A stretch of DNA of 24,350 nucleotides from Chara braunii (taxonomy: Eukaryota; Streptophyta; Charophyceae; Charales; Characeae): the NCBI GenBank assembly GCA_003427395.1, contig BFEA01000083.1, positions 3,560,750 to 3,585,099 of the forward strand. The letters run 5' to 3'. The position numbers were made by a program, and so were the translations under genes. Positions within the stretch are counted from its first letter, which is position 1. Each line of letters begins with the position of its first letter. The notes beneath the pieces were generated by a model. That model did no database searches and was not told the origin of the DNA. It was given only the letters and a program-made list of their open reading frames with translations. Below are positions 1 to 10,051 of this stretch, in pieces.

Positions 1-601
1 TTGGGGGCCGCTATGGGGGTATTGGTGGTGTTATTAGGGGTTCTGGAGCCCCCCCTCCAAAAAAAAGAAGTTTTTTTTTTTTTGGGGGGGGGGTGGTGAC
101 TACCCCCGACTGGTAGGTGCTGACCAGCCGATTGGTCGGCGGGTCGGCAGCCGAGCAGTCAAGGGCCGCCAACCGTCGGGGGGTGCAACCTTGACATACG
201 GTCATTATGGGCGTACATGGGTCATCTTTCAGTCTAAATACAGCTATAATGGCCGTACGTTGTATTCGAGGGAAGAAGTTAGGCAGCAATCTGCTTGTAG
301 AGCAGGCTCTGTTACTAGATGTGGGCCCATAATGATTGATCAAATATAGAAGTGCAGTGCATGACACTGCATGGAAAGGCGGAAGGTTCTGCCATTACTT
401 GTCTCCTTGGCTTGTCTGTGAAAAAATGTTTTTTTCAGGATAGCTGGTGGTCTCCTTAACCTTTCAGCCTTAGAGTTTTTACCATGAGACGGTGAGCATG
501 AAAGTTGTCATATTCTTGTAGCACCTTGGGGTTCATTTATTTGTTCTGTTGCCGCTCTGATGATGAGGTTGGATATACTGTGTGTTTATATTCTGTAACA
601 G
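1..601 (+). other. Upstream intron of the ETO1-like gene (no coding exon seen)
   Basis: No reading frame here resembles a protein I recognise, and no earlier TPR exon is visible. The stretch ends in a plausible acceptor: a T-rich run followed by AACAG at 597-601, after which the coding similarity starts at once. I therefore read it as the 3' part of an intron. It contains a homopolymer inverted repeat near its start (listed separately). A second T-run followed by CAG near 438 looks like an acceptor but no coding similarity follows it. Confidence 0.6.
49..93. repeat. Homopolymer inverted repeat (C/A arm, T/G arm)
   Basis: A C-run (49-55) and an 8-base A-run (59-66) are followed by GAAG and then a 13-base T-run (71-83) and a 10-base G-run (84-93). 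The two halves can pair as a hairpin. It could be a low-complexity edge of an old mobile element or partly an assembly error; homopolymers of this length are error-prone. Confidence 0.6.
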
Positions 602-911
602 GCCTGGAACAACTTGGGGAGTGTGTATGTCGACTGTGGCAAATACCCTCAAGCAGAGAACTGTTATAAAAGTGCCCTAAACATTAAGCACACCCGGGCA
701 CACCAAGGCTTGGCAAGGGTCCATGCTCTAAAGGGAAATAGAGAAGCTGCATATAAGGAGATGACGAAGTTGATCGAGAAGGCGGTTAATAGAGCATCTG
801 CTTATGAAAAGCGATCAGAGTATTGTGAGCCAGAGCTGAGCATGGCAGACTTGAGCCGAGTAACTCTGCTTGACCCTCTTCGGACCTACCCCTACAGATA
901 TCGAGCTGCAG
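602..911 (+). CDS. ETO1-like: Internal exon of an ETO1/EOL-like TPR protein
   Basis: The exon encodes 103 complete codons plus one base. It begins AWNNLGSVYVDCGK and includes HTRAHQGLARVHALKG, KLIEKAVNRASAYEKRSEYC and LDPLRTYPYRYRAA, which I recognise as the C-terminal tetratricopeptide region of plant ETO1 (ETHYLENE-OVERPRODUCER1) and its EOL paralogues. In that family the TPRs follow a BTB domain, and the protein is the adaptor of a CUL3 ubiquitin ligase that marks type-2 ACC synthases for degradation, limiting ethylene synthesis in the cytosol. Borders: acceptor ...AACAG|GCC and donor GCAG|GTACAT, leaving phase 1. Read-through past the donor meets a stop within three codons, which supports splicing at 911. 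The reading frame is undamaged, so the gene is probably live. BTB and other exons lie outside the window. Function is inferred from the family only. Confidence 0.85.
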
Positions 912-1293
912 GTACATAGCTTTAGAGATAGGGTCCCCATTCTTGCATGACTGACAAATTTTCTGATATTCTTACCAATATGTGTGTGGAACGCATTGCT
1001 TCATGACAAGTGCTGGAAAGAGCTGAAGGAAAATACATATACAGAGTGTTAGGAAGTTGGAATGGAATATACGAGGCTGAAGTGGGAACTTTCTCAGGGG
1101 CCAAATGAGAAGTGATGGAAAGCTAGGTCACCAGAGTGGCCCAGGAGCACTTGTGCAACCAGGCCAAAAAAAATAAAAACAAAAAAAACAATTAATAAAT
1201 TATACTAAGTTCATTTTTTATTTTTTATTTGGTAAGAAAAAGCTGTTCATTTTATTTTTGACATTTTTTGTACACAACGTTTTTTTTTCTTTT
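912..1293 (+). other. Start of the long downstream intron, before element A
   Basis: The stretch starts with donor GTACAT at 912-917 (second G of the GG pair) and has no coding similarity. From about 1165 it becomes very A/T-rich, with long A- and T-runs up to 1294, where the LTR of element A begins. The bases just left of the LTR are TTTT; the matching target duplication would lie beyond the window. Confidence 0.6.
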
Positions 1294-2384
1294 TGCGAGG
1301 AACAAGCCCTCACGGGGGCCTTATCAGACAAACACATGTTCTGGGCAGAGGCCCCCAGCAAGCCGAGTGCCCGCCCGAAGTGAAGGCAGGCCTGAATATT
1401 CATTAGAGTCCAAAACTCGAGATTTTCATATACGGGCTGTTGCAGCCCGCCAGTTGGTTGAGTGGACGCACGAGCCTCCCGAATCTGTGTCGTACAGTTG
1501 GCCCAGGCCTTGGCAGTTGCACCTGGGCGCATACACACAAAGCAGGGCCGATACATCATGAAGTGGCCACAGGCCTATGCAAAAGCAGTACTGTCGACGT
1601 CCCTTCCCCGGGGGTCCTGTGCAAATCAGCAAATCGCCCAAGTCTGGAGACTCAGGCCATGCCCAACTGTAAACGGCCCAGGCCCTCAACTGTAGTCTTG
1701 GGTCGGGGCGCAGGCACTGGGGCCCATTAGGAAGCTACTGGAAGCTTCCAGCCAGGCCACACGCAGCAATGCAGGGGCTGCCACCTACAAAGAGGAAGGT
1801 GGGCAGCCAGGGTTTAGCATTCTGGCCCACACAGGCAATGCGGTGACGCTGCTGCGCTGCTGCGTTAGAGCCTGCGTGCTGCACTGGGGCCAGAGCGCGT
1901 GCGGGCGCATGTGTGGTGCGCTGCTGAGCAGCGGAGTGCAAGCATCCATAGTCAGGCTGCAGGGCGCTAGGGGGTAAGAGGGCGATCGGTGGTCTTCTGG
2001 AAGGAGGCGAGAGTGGGTGGACAGTGTCTGGTGAGAGGAGATGAGATACGTACCTGGTACATGGAAGAGGTCGGCTATGCTATTGACGTCATGTGCACTG
2101 GTCTTCGAGAGTCGAAGTGACCCTGTTGCGAGAATGCTAATGTAGGCAGGATAGTCAAGTAGTGGGGGCTGGGCGCTGGGCGCCAGATAGAGAGGAGCGA
2201 CTTTGGATACTGTGTTGGTGTGGCCTGAGGGCTTGAACATTGGCCATTGGCTCGTTACCTCATTGTATTGCTTGGATGAGATCTTGGTGCATTTGTGCTC
2301 TATTCTTGTACACGGCTACTTGGACATCTGTGTGATTTCGCAACTTGGTTTTTTTGTATATCGTTCCCACTCATATTCCTTGCA
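1294..2384 (+). repeat. 5' LTR of element A
   Basis: It starts TGCGAGGAAC and ends CCTTGCA, so it has the TG...CA ends of an LTR, and it is followed after ATT by a primer binding site. Its start is repeated at 24064, where the same sequence follows a purine tract. Shared landmarks include ACACATGTTCTGGGCAGAGG, GAATATTCATTAGAG and CAGTTGGCCCAGGCCTTGGC. The length is 1,091 bp. I see no convincing TATA box. Confidence 0.88.
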
Positions 2385-2387
2385 ATT

Positions 2388-2402
2388 TGGTATCGGAGCT
2401 GG
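2388..2402 (+). other. Primer binding site of element A (initiator tRNA-Met type)
   Basis: TGGTATCGGAGCTGG lies three bases after the LTR end. The usual plant retrotransposon site complementary to the 3' end of initiator tRNA-Met is TGGTATCAGAGC, so this copy has one mismatch in the first twelve bases. It marks where minus-strand DNA synthesis would be primed and confirms the 5' LTR end. Confidence 0.85.
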
Positions 2403-3648
2403 TTCGTGATCGGCGCTTACCTGGCGCTGGCGACATCGTTACTTGGTGCGCTGACGATGCTTCATGCGCAGTAAGGATACTTTGGCGCTGGCTTGATAGA
2501 GCGGGGACCAGGTAGAGGGGCCGGCTACTGGAAGGGTGTGGCGGCAGCGTGGGAGCTGTGGCAACAGCGGATGTATGCGCGATGATGAGAGCATGCTGAT
2601 ATGGCATTTTGGCTGAGGTGGCACTGCATTGCGTTGTGGGTGGTACTGAGGCTATGAATGCACTTCGGCTCAATTGGTGAGAAATCTGTGGTTGGGGGCA
2701 GCTATCTCCAGGTACGTTGTTCCCATTCCTTATCTACCCTCTCAATCTCTTCTTACCGCGAGGAAGTGAGTCCAATCTTGAGTGTCCTCTTGTGTGAGGA
2801 GTCGTGAGCGCTCTACCTTGAGAGACGACATTCTTCCTGGTGGCGCATTTGGCAGGAGAGGGTGGTGCCTCTGAAGGGCCCTAGTCGAAGCACGGGTCAC
2901 GGTCACCATGCCAACCCATGCGAGTAGTTCACGCAGGCCATGCTGTTTTGTCCTTTAAAGGCTCTTTGCTGCACTGATAGAAGGGGTGCGCGGACTGACC
3001 AGTCCTAAGCAGCCGCAAACCAGACCGTCTATAAATATTTCTGGCAGGGTGTCTGATCTGTTCTCTGGCTGTGATCGTTGTCCTCGTTGTGACCTAAAAT
3101 AATTCCTGAGGATCGTGGGGGCTGTCCTTAAACTGCCTCTTGATCAGCCAGATCAGTTAGACGAAAGGCTCGTTGCACGCGAGGGAAAAGAACGGGCAGG
3201 CGGGTCAAAAGCATACACCTTGGGGACAGGGGTCGACCACTTGTGGACACCTTAGACACTGCCTCTTGATGATGCCTACTGGCACGTTGGATACAGGGGA
3301 GGGTGATTCCAATTGAGACTCGACAGTCTGACACAACAATACCATTGTGCATACATTTGCTTACATAGTTATTTTAATTTTGATTAGTTGGTTGACAGAC
3401 TGCTAACACTTCATTGACAGCCTAGACTTGAACCGTAGTGTCCTACCATAGTGTTCTCTTCGAAGCTGCTGTAAGAGAACTAATCAAGGTAAACTTAGAT
3501 TATGTGTACAACCCGCGTGAATGCTGTTGATACCGCTTGACCAGTAGTCTAGGTAACTCGGTATTTTAATATATTTTTAGAACTGGTTAGACGCATGCTG
3601 CGGTAGGTCCCAGAAAGGACACTAGTGCAGACAGCGTCTGCCTAGCTC
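2403..3648 (+). other. Untranslated leader of element A
   Basis: About 1.25 kb lie between the primer binding site and the gag ATG. No protein is recognisable. The stretch contains a block (3072-3148) shared with the leader of element B, a partial second copy of its phrase ACTGCCTCTTGAT near 3257, and a TATA-like TATAAATA near 3032. By analogy with other LTR elements it should hold packaging and dimerisation signals; this is inference. Confidence 0.6.
3072..3148 (+). promoter_or_regulatory. Leader block shared by elements A and B (copy in A)
   Basis: About 77 bases align with 9802-9879 in element B. The strongest cores are AATAATTCCTGAGGA, a run of five G's, CCTTAAA and TGATCAGC. It contains short self-complementary words (TCCTGAGGA; TGATCA). 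The surrounding leader sequence is much less alike, so the block looks constrained. A packaging, dimerisation or translation-control role is possible but not shown. Confidence 0.5.
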
Positions 3649-5460
3649 ATGAGCGGATCAGAGGGTGGTGAAGGTTCAGCTGACGATCTAAGGCAAACTA
3701 GGCGTGACACGCTTAGAATATCCGTAGTGTTCCAAGTCCTACTACCAGGAGAGGTGAGAAGGCTAAGGGCCGAAGCAAGGTCCCGTAATCTTGAGATTGT
3801 CAGGGAAGCAAAAGTAGCTGTAAAGAGAACGTTAGCGGCAGCAGAAGCTAGCGCAGAAGCAATGACTACCTCTGCAACAACGACTACAGCGACCTCGTTT
3901 GGACAGTTAGGGATGTCGCTTGGCTGGTCCAACTCGCAGTCCACTTCCGGTATGTCAGGATCTGGCACTAGTCAGTTTGCAAGCTTGCAGTCCAGCTCGC
4001 CGCCGTCAAGCACCCGGGAGCAGATGGAGCTCCAGCAGGTTGAGAGGATCCGCTTAAGGCTAGAGGAGGAGCTTAAGAAGGCTACCGACAAATAAAATGA
4101 GATTAGGAGTATCAGACTAGAGAGTAGAGAGGCGGACAAAGCTACGTTAGAGGGGCTAGATGACTTGGACCTAGACAATAACATGAAGGTTGTTAAGACG
4201 AGCATCCTGTCCATGCACGCATACATGGACAGAAAACTGGACGCTATCCAGGACACCCTGGACCAGATCCCGAATGCCCTGCAAAGGACAGGGGTCAGGC
4301 CAGCAGTTTTGCCATCGCCGCCGTTCTCGACGATGACAGGCCCATACCCATCGCAGTCTGGTACCACACCAAGCGGTACCAGCAGCAGCAGCACAGACTG
4401 CTGCTTCATCTTATAGTCTAGCTGCTGGAGCTACACCACAGCGGTCACCCGTCCCACCAGTGGGACAACAACAACCTTGGTATCCTAACACCCCATTGAT
4501 CCCTCAACCTTCTTAGGCGATAAGAAGGATGAGGCTCTTGACACTTGGTTGAGAACGGTGCCAGTGTATGTGAGGGCGAAGAGGACGTTGGTGGAGGAGG
4601 AAGTGATAATTGCTGCATCGTATTTAGAAGGATCAGCAACACGTTGGTTAAATGGATTGGTAGCCTCAAAGGGATTCGGCAGGAACATGGGTGACTAGGC
4701 TAAGACCCATACCCTGGAGAGCTTTATGGATCTGGTGGAAGCCCGATGGCACAGCCCACAGCTGATGGGTTGTTGACGCTTGATACTAAAAAGTACAAGT
4801 CTGTCCGCGAGCTCACCTCAGCTGTAGAGCGATTGATTGTCGTCCCTGGGGTTGAATACAATCCACAGGTCTTGTTGACCATGTTCCTTAGATGTCTTCC
4901 CACAGACATCAAGAACCTGTTAGCCAGCGAGGGTCGGCTAGAGTATCACACCTTTGGCAAGAAGGCCTTAGATTTGGAGGCTACGCTAGGAGGTGCTCAG
5001 GCCCTCTCTTCAGATGGAAGAAAGAAGAAGAGTCCACAAGAGTGGAAGAAGACAGGTAGTCGATTGATGATGGTCGAGGGTGATGGTACTCAGACCGAGA
5101 TCGAGGATTTCTCATATCTTGTGGATGGTACAAAGATAGACGACGAGGATGATGCTGAGGGTAGCAGCCTCGCTGCCGTAGTTTAGGGTAGGGTAGCTGT
5201 CTGCGGCAAGGGCGGACAACAAAGGAGTCAGGGGCAAACCCCAAACCCGCACAAGATAGCGGCATGGGTTCGAGCAGGTTTGGATCAAGATGTGTGGCGG
5301 GATCGCTACCAGCGGGGTGCTTGCATTAACTGTGGCGAGGGCCATCAACAGTTTAAGTGCAAGAACGCTAAGGTCTCGTAGAAGATCCCACCTAAAGGTG
5401 GGATTCCTTCTTCCCAGAGTGGGGCCTCGTCGAGTTCCGGCTCGGGAAACACCCAGGGCC
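3649..5460 (+). pseudogene. gag: Broken gag of element A
   Basis: Translation starts at ATG 3649 (MSGSEGGEGSADDLRQ). The N-terminal part is Ser/Thr-rich followed by a charged helix, ending at an in-frame TAA (4093-4095). The frame continues to a TAG at 4414-4416. A Gag core follows in another frame, with LDTWLRTVPVYVRAKR, EEEVIIAASYLEGSATRWLN and a TAG near 4697. It then shifts again to 4746-5183, which contains LLTMFLRCLPTDIKNLLAS and an acidic tail. After a TAG at 5184 the same frame gives a zinc knuckle, CINCGEGHQQFKC (5322-5360), whose C-to-H spacing is one residue shorter than the usual CX2CX4HX4C. Gag forms the virus-like particle and binds element RNA. This copy needs several repairs and cannot work. 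Confidence 0.85.
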
Positions 5461-8046
5461 AGTAGAAGTTGCTTCTACTCTTGTTGAAGCGGGTGATGTA
5501 CCCTCCCCGGTTCAAGAGTTGGCCAAGGCTATTGACGCCTTAGTCACGCCGCAGACACATCCTGACCCAACGATACTCTGCTCGTTGGATGTGTGTGAAG
5601 CCTTAGAGGACCTACAAAGTGAGTGGCCGGTAAAGGATCCTCGTGAGTCCTGGGTGGCACTAAGTAGAGGTCCTAGAGGGGAACATTTCGTTGTGGAAGG
5701 GGACCACAAATGCGGGGTCTTTGTAGACATTGGCTCCACACGAAACTTTATAAGTCGCTACTGCATTGAGAGACTGCACCTAAAGAACGGGGTGTCGCGC
5801 CTGAGTAGACCGGTGGCATATACTCTAGGCAACAAAGAGCACATCGACGACCTATTGGATAGGGTGCAGGGATGTAAGTACTTCACAAAGAAGACTTGAA
5901 ATCCGGCTACCATCAGATTGCCATTAGACCGGAAGATCAGCACAAAACCGCATTTCAGACGAGGTACGGTCTGTACAAGTTTGTGGTGATGCCCTCCGGC
6001 CTTTGCAATGCGCTGGGTACATTCCAGCATGCAATGTGCCAAGGATATTCCATGACTACTTGGATAAGTTTATCGTTGTGTACCTCGACGACATTCCTAT
6101 CTTTAGTAGGACTGTCGAGGAGCATGCCCAACATGTAGACAAAGTCCTTTCTCTCCTCCGTTAGCACAAGTATAAGATCAATTTAGAGCAATGCGAATTT
6201 GGTCGCACTAAAATCTTGTACTTGGGTCGTGAAGTATCCGCGGAAGGGATTAGGCTTGAAGATGCGAAGGTGGGTAGCATTAGAGATTGGCCACGGCCCC
6301 AGTCTGTGACTGTGGTCATATCTTTCTTGGGGATGTGTGGTTATTACTGCAGTTTTGTACAAAACTACAGTACGATTGCATCTCCCTTGACTGATCTAAC
6401 GCGCCTTGGCAAACCATGGGAAGGGACAAACACATGTGAGGCTGCTTTCAAGAGATTGAAGCATGCCCTCACACATCATGAGGTTCTCATGGTTCCCGAT
6501 CCTCAAAGGCCATTCGTAGTGACCACTGACACAAGCCAGTACGGCATAGGTGCAGTCGTGGCTCAACAGGAAGGGAAAACGTTAAGGCCGATCGAGTACA
6601 TGAGCAAGAAAATGCCATCTAGGAAATTGGCGAAGTCCACCTATAAAAGGGAACTCGAAGCCCTCTACAAGGCACTTGTCCACTGGAGGCACTATCTGTT
6701 GGGACGATTCTTCTATTTGAGGACCGACCATGAGGTACTCAAGTGGATCAAGACACAACCTGTTCTCTCTGACGCACTCAAACGTTGGATTGAAGTCATA
6801 GACCAGTATGACTTCAAGCTAGACTGGCTGATGTATTGTCACGTAGGGTAGACTGCCTGGGTGCGCTGATTACTGAGTTTGGCTTATCTGACAATGTCAC
6901 TCGATCCTTGGTGGAGGCCTCCAAGGAAGACCATGTCACGATGGACATCATTCGCAAGCTCGAGGCCCAGGACAAGACCACATCTGATGAGTTTGTGATG
7001 GTGGATGGGTTGCTCTTTCTTGAGAAGGCAGGATTTAAAAGGTTAGTGGTTCCATCTAGGGAGATTTTGCATAGTTTATTTTTAGGTGAGTGCCATGACT
7101 CGACAGGTCATTTCGGCTACAAGAAGACTTCTGCTAACTTAGTACAACGATTTTGGTGACCTAACATGCTTGACGATAGAAAGTCATACGTGCAGACTTG
7201 CCAAGTCTGTCAGCGCGACAAGCCGCAGACTCAAACCCCGCTTGCATTATTGAAGCCCCTACCCATTCCTACTGGTCCGGGACAGACTGTTTCCTGGACC
7301 TCATGGATACCCTTGTGACCAGCAAGAATGGCAAAGGGCATAGTGGATTGGTTTACTAAGTACGCTAGACTAATCGCCATGCCAGAGACTGCCAAGACTG
7401 AGTACGTCATCAAATTGCTCATGGACAATTGGGTGCGTGACTTTGGACTGCCAAAGACCATTGTTAGTGATAGAGATGTCCGGTTTACTAGTGAGATGTG
7501 GAAGAAGGCCGCTAAGCAGATGGGCAGCCAGCTCCAGACGATTTTTGGGAATCATCCCGAAGCAAATGGGCAGGTTGAACAGATGAACCGTGTATTGCAA
7601 CATCTGCTGAGGCACTACATCAAGCCCAGCCAGGATGACTGGGATGAGAAACTACCTCTCATCACCAGCCTGTACAACAATGTTGTACACAGCACCACCG
7701 GTGTCGGTCCTAATCAGATGCATCTGGGATGGAAGCCTAGATCTGCTCTAGACTTCCTCCTGCCTGAAAACCGAACTGCTGCAACTACTGGAACCATTGA
7801 ATTTGGTGTCCAGTATGAGAAATTGTTGCAGCAGACTGTCAAACACATCAAGAAATCTCAGGTAGGGGAACGTGTTTGGGTTAAGGCTAGTGAGTTAGGA
7901 CAGGAATTCGACATTTCCAGAAAACTAATGCCTCAGTATTTCGGTCCTTGGGAAGTCTTAGAAATTGTGGGTAATAGTTTGGATGGTCCCTCGTACGTGG
8001 TTCGTATCCCTGGTCACCCCCGCACTTACCCTGTGTTTCATGCCTC
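5461..8046 (+). pseudogene. pol: Broken pol of element A, first part (protease to integrase C-terminus)
   Basis: Domains in order: a protease remnant GVFVDIGSTRNFIS (about 5720), where the catalytic D-S/T-G is D-I-G; an in-frame junction near 5840 that jumps from protease to mid-RT ([14 protein letters not shown]), missing about 240 codons compared with element B; an RT palm with YLDD at 6081-6092; RNase H with TTDTSQYGIGAV (first Asp 6528), KRELEAL and RTDHE; integrase H2C2 zinc finger (ECHDSTGHFGYKK ... CQVCQ); and a catalytic core with D at 7297, D at 7469 and E at 7577. The last pair has exactly 35 residues between them (DD35E). Damage includes a frameshift near 5890, TAG at 6162, a frameshift near 6840, TGA at 7157 and another frameshift near 7320. 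The reading is cut at HAS by element B. Confidence 0.9.
8043..8046. other. Target-site duplication CCTC, left copy (element B in A)
   Basis: CCTC directly precedes the TG start of element B's 5' LTR and recurs at 23707-23710 directly after the CA end of its 3' LTR. Deleting B plus one copy joins element A's integrase as HASNLAPF...FPSW, the same length and pattern as the corresponding HASKLLSC...FPSK in element B. Confidence 0.92.
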
Positions 8047-8813
8047 TGAAATGGTTTTCACCTTTTGCAGCAGCAGACGCAGATCGCAGGGCTCGATCCC
8101 TAGTCCCCACCTTACCTATGTACCGTACATGTGTCAACCCGTAGAGTTTGAACCCACGACCTGTGTATTTGTAACAGTTGATAGGCTGTCGTAGGGTCCA
8201 TAGGTAGCCAGGGTTCAATCTGTAGGTCTGTCGAATAGAAGTCTTAGTGAGTTCCATAAGTCTTAGCTGTAGTCCTTCTAGAAGGTCGAGCAAGTGGGCA
8301 AGTGGTGGACCAACTGCAGTACGATCGCAGTACGGTAAGTACCATGAGGGACTGTGTGCACCATGGGCCGATGGAAAGGGGCAGACCAACGAGCTCCAGA
8401 AGTATAAATCAGGAGGCAGCGCCCAGCCATTCATGCATTTCTGCGTGAGCCATGCGGAAGCGCTGCCACAGCGACTTGTGCAAGGAGGTCTGCAGTGAGC
8501 CCGGAGCTGAAGTGGGCGAGAGACAAGGAGCGTAGCATAGCGATAGGGTAGAGGCGGACACAGCCGCCATAACTGTAGTTGAGGATTAGTGTGTGTGTGT
8601 GTGTGAGTGTTCAGAGAGTCGCATGTGGGATATCCAGGGTGATCCGGTGTATGCGAATAACGAGTTGTTTTGGCGTTGAGTCGCCATAGCCATTGAAAGT
8701 GAACTCGTATCTGGGTTGCCATATCTCTGAGTGTTGAGTGGGCGCATGTCGCCAGTTTGCTGCGCTACTGTTTGCATGCATGAAAAGTGTGAATGAAAGC
8801 GAGTCTGATTGCA
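8047..8813 (+). repeat. 5' LTR of element B
   Basis: It starts TGAAATGG and ends GATTGCA; the 3' copy starts TGAAACGT and ends GATTGCA. A TATAAAT box at 8403-8409 is kept in both LTRs (23300-23306 in the other copy), as expected of the element's own promoter. A (GT)n tract lies near 8589. It lacks a 69-base segment present in the 3' LTR at about 23168-23236. Confidence 0.93.
8403..8409 (+). promoter_or_regulatory. TATA box of element B LTR promoter
   Basis: TATAAAT sits 356 bases into the LTR and is conserved in the 3' LTR, with the same flanks (CCAGAAG before, ATCA then GGCAGCGCC after). Transcription would start some 25-35 bases downstream; that start is inferred. Confidence 0.6.
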
Positions 8814-8814
8814 T

Positions 8815-8829
8815 TGGTATTGGAGCAGG
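8815..8829 (+). other. Primer binding site of element B (initiator tRNA-Met type)
   Basis: TGGTATTGGAGCAGG begins two bases after the LTR's CA end. It matches the initiator-Met type site TGGTATCAGAGC at ten of twelve positions. It independently confirms that 8047-8813 is the 5' LTR of the element to its right, not the 3' LTR of element A. Confidence 0.8.
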
Positions 8830-8977
8830 TACCCACAATTCCATGCGCGCAGTTGTGTGCAGGGAGTGATGCGCCATAGCTGAGGTGGCCGCCACGAGAT
8901 GAAGTCCTCCATAGCGGACCTGGAGGTTGGAGAAGCCGCCTCGCACTTGCAAAAGAGACCACGACGAAGAACAAGGC

Positions 8978-9008
<31 letters not shown>

Positions 9009-9062
9009 GAGACAGACAGAGGGTTACTACGTAACGGCGAGAGAGGGGGAGAGAGAGAGAGA
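8978..9062 (+). repeat. Interrupted (GA)n microsatellite
   Basis: Runs of GA are interrupted by GACAGA and by a short TACTACGTAACGGC-type insert. The repeat causes spurious long frames on both strands (Arg/Glu-rich on one, Ser/Leu-rich on the other). Confidence 0.85.
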
Positions 9063-9366
9063 TGAGCGATACAAGTTTGGTTGTTACGTACCTATGAAGT
9101 GCAGTCCCGTGAAGAAGAAGAAGAAGGCCATAGCCGCGGAGCTCCACCACGGGGTAACGAAGGAGGGAAGACGGACAGAGGGGAGGAGACCGAGCAGAGT
9201 GAGGGAAGCCATAGCAGAGGGAGGTGAAGGGAGAGACGATCAAAAAAAAAAAAAAAAAAAAAGAGACGAAGAAGAAGGGAGACAGCCGGGGTGAAAGGAG
9301 GCGAGGAAGGTGGAAGGAAGAGGAAGGTCGGTGAGGAAAAGGGAAGCCGGCCGCCATAGCCGGAAG

Positions 9367-9452
9367 TTGACCGGAGGCGTTGACCAGGGTTGACAACAGC
9401 GTTGACCGAGCGTTGACCGAGCGTTGACACAGGCGTTGACCAAGACTTTGAC
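9367..9452 (+). promoter_or_regulatory. Cluster of eight TTGAC words (W-box-like)
   Basis: TTGAC starts at 9367, 9380, 9390, 9402, 9413, 9424, 9436 and 9448. Spacing is 10-13 bases, near one DNA helical turn. Several are TTGACC, and the units resemble GCGTTGACCGA repeated in tandem. TTGAC is the core of the W-box bound by WRKY factors. Binding is inference; it may just be a small satellite. Confidence 0.5.
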
Positions 9453-9801
9453 CAAGCTGGAGCCGGTATATTCTCGCCAAGCCTTCAACCTATCCCCTCA
9501 CCCTATGGATGTGCACATACCCCATGGTACTTGCTGAGTCCAGTCTGTCTGTCTCTTCTTTCTGCATCGAGTCTCTTCTGTCTAGGTGATAGTACTTTGT
9601 GGATGAAGGATAGGCCTTGTTGACCAAACCCCTGCCGGACCAAGTAGGGCTAAAGACTGTGTCTGACGACTCGACTGTCCCGGAGGCTTAACCCTCCCAA
9701 GGACCGGTACAGACCGGCGGGCTTCTCGGTGTGGCACGGTAGGCCCGAAAGGTAGAGTTGTGGGCTGCGCAACAGGCAGTCTAAGTATTGAGAGACCTGC
9801 T

Positions 9802-9879
9802 GATCGCGTTGTCCTGTCTGCGACGTTAAATAATTCCTGAGGAGTTACGGGGGATCTCCTTAAATGCCTCCTGATCAGC
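9802..9879 (+). promoter_or_regulatory. Leader block shared by elements A and B (copy in B)
   Basis: This is the counterpart of 3072-3148. It carries TAATTCCTGAGGAG, a run of five G's, CTCCTTAAA and the perfect palindrome CTGATCAG. It lies 172 bases before the gag ATG. A retroelement packaging or dimerisation signal is possible, not proven. Confidence 0.5.
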
Positions 9880-10051
9880 AACATGTCTAGTAATGACAAC
9901 CATAGTGTAGGTCTAGGCTAGAGACCCTAGTTGGCAGGATCCCTGTCCGGATTCTGTGAGTCTTTAGATTGAGTCTGGCAATTTGTCAGTCAGGGGTTAG
10001 AGTCTACGTGGTGAGGTTTGGAACCGTCAATTCGGTTGTGCACTTATCACC

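Larger units (their letters stand above)
8830..10051 (+). other. Untranslated, purine-rich leader of element B
   Basis: No convincing protein is seen; open frames here come from low-complexity (GA)n and GAAGAA tracts. It contains a (GA)n microsatellite (about 8978-9062), a 21-base A-run (9242-9262), repeats of GCCATAGC, an eight-copy TTGAC cluster (9367-9452) and the leader block shared with element A (9802-9879). Confidence 0.65.

Noticed and set aside
11-367. Minus-strand 118-codon frame at the window start
   Set aside because: It spans homopolymer tracts (Pro and Lys runs in translation) and resembles no known protein.
1218-2240. Several open frames on both strands within 1218-2240
   Set aside because: They lie inside the 5' LTR of element A, overlap one another and are not conserved as frames in the 3' LTR fragment, which has indels.
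2388-2402. TGGTATCGGAGCTGG followed by TTCG as part of a tRNA gene
   Set aside because: No cloverleaf can be built around it; its position just after an LTR end makes it a primer binding site.
8047-8813. This LTR as the 3' LTR of element A
   Set aside because: It is followed by its own primer binding site, does not match the LTR at 1294, and element A's pol resumes at 23711 after the matching second copy.
8611-9480. Long minus-strand frame with a hydrophobic Ser/Leu/Phe-rich stretch, which could look like a membrane protein
   Set aside because: It is the reverse of the (GA)n, GAAGAA and poly-A tracts in element B's LTR end and leader, and starts inside the LTR.
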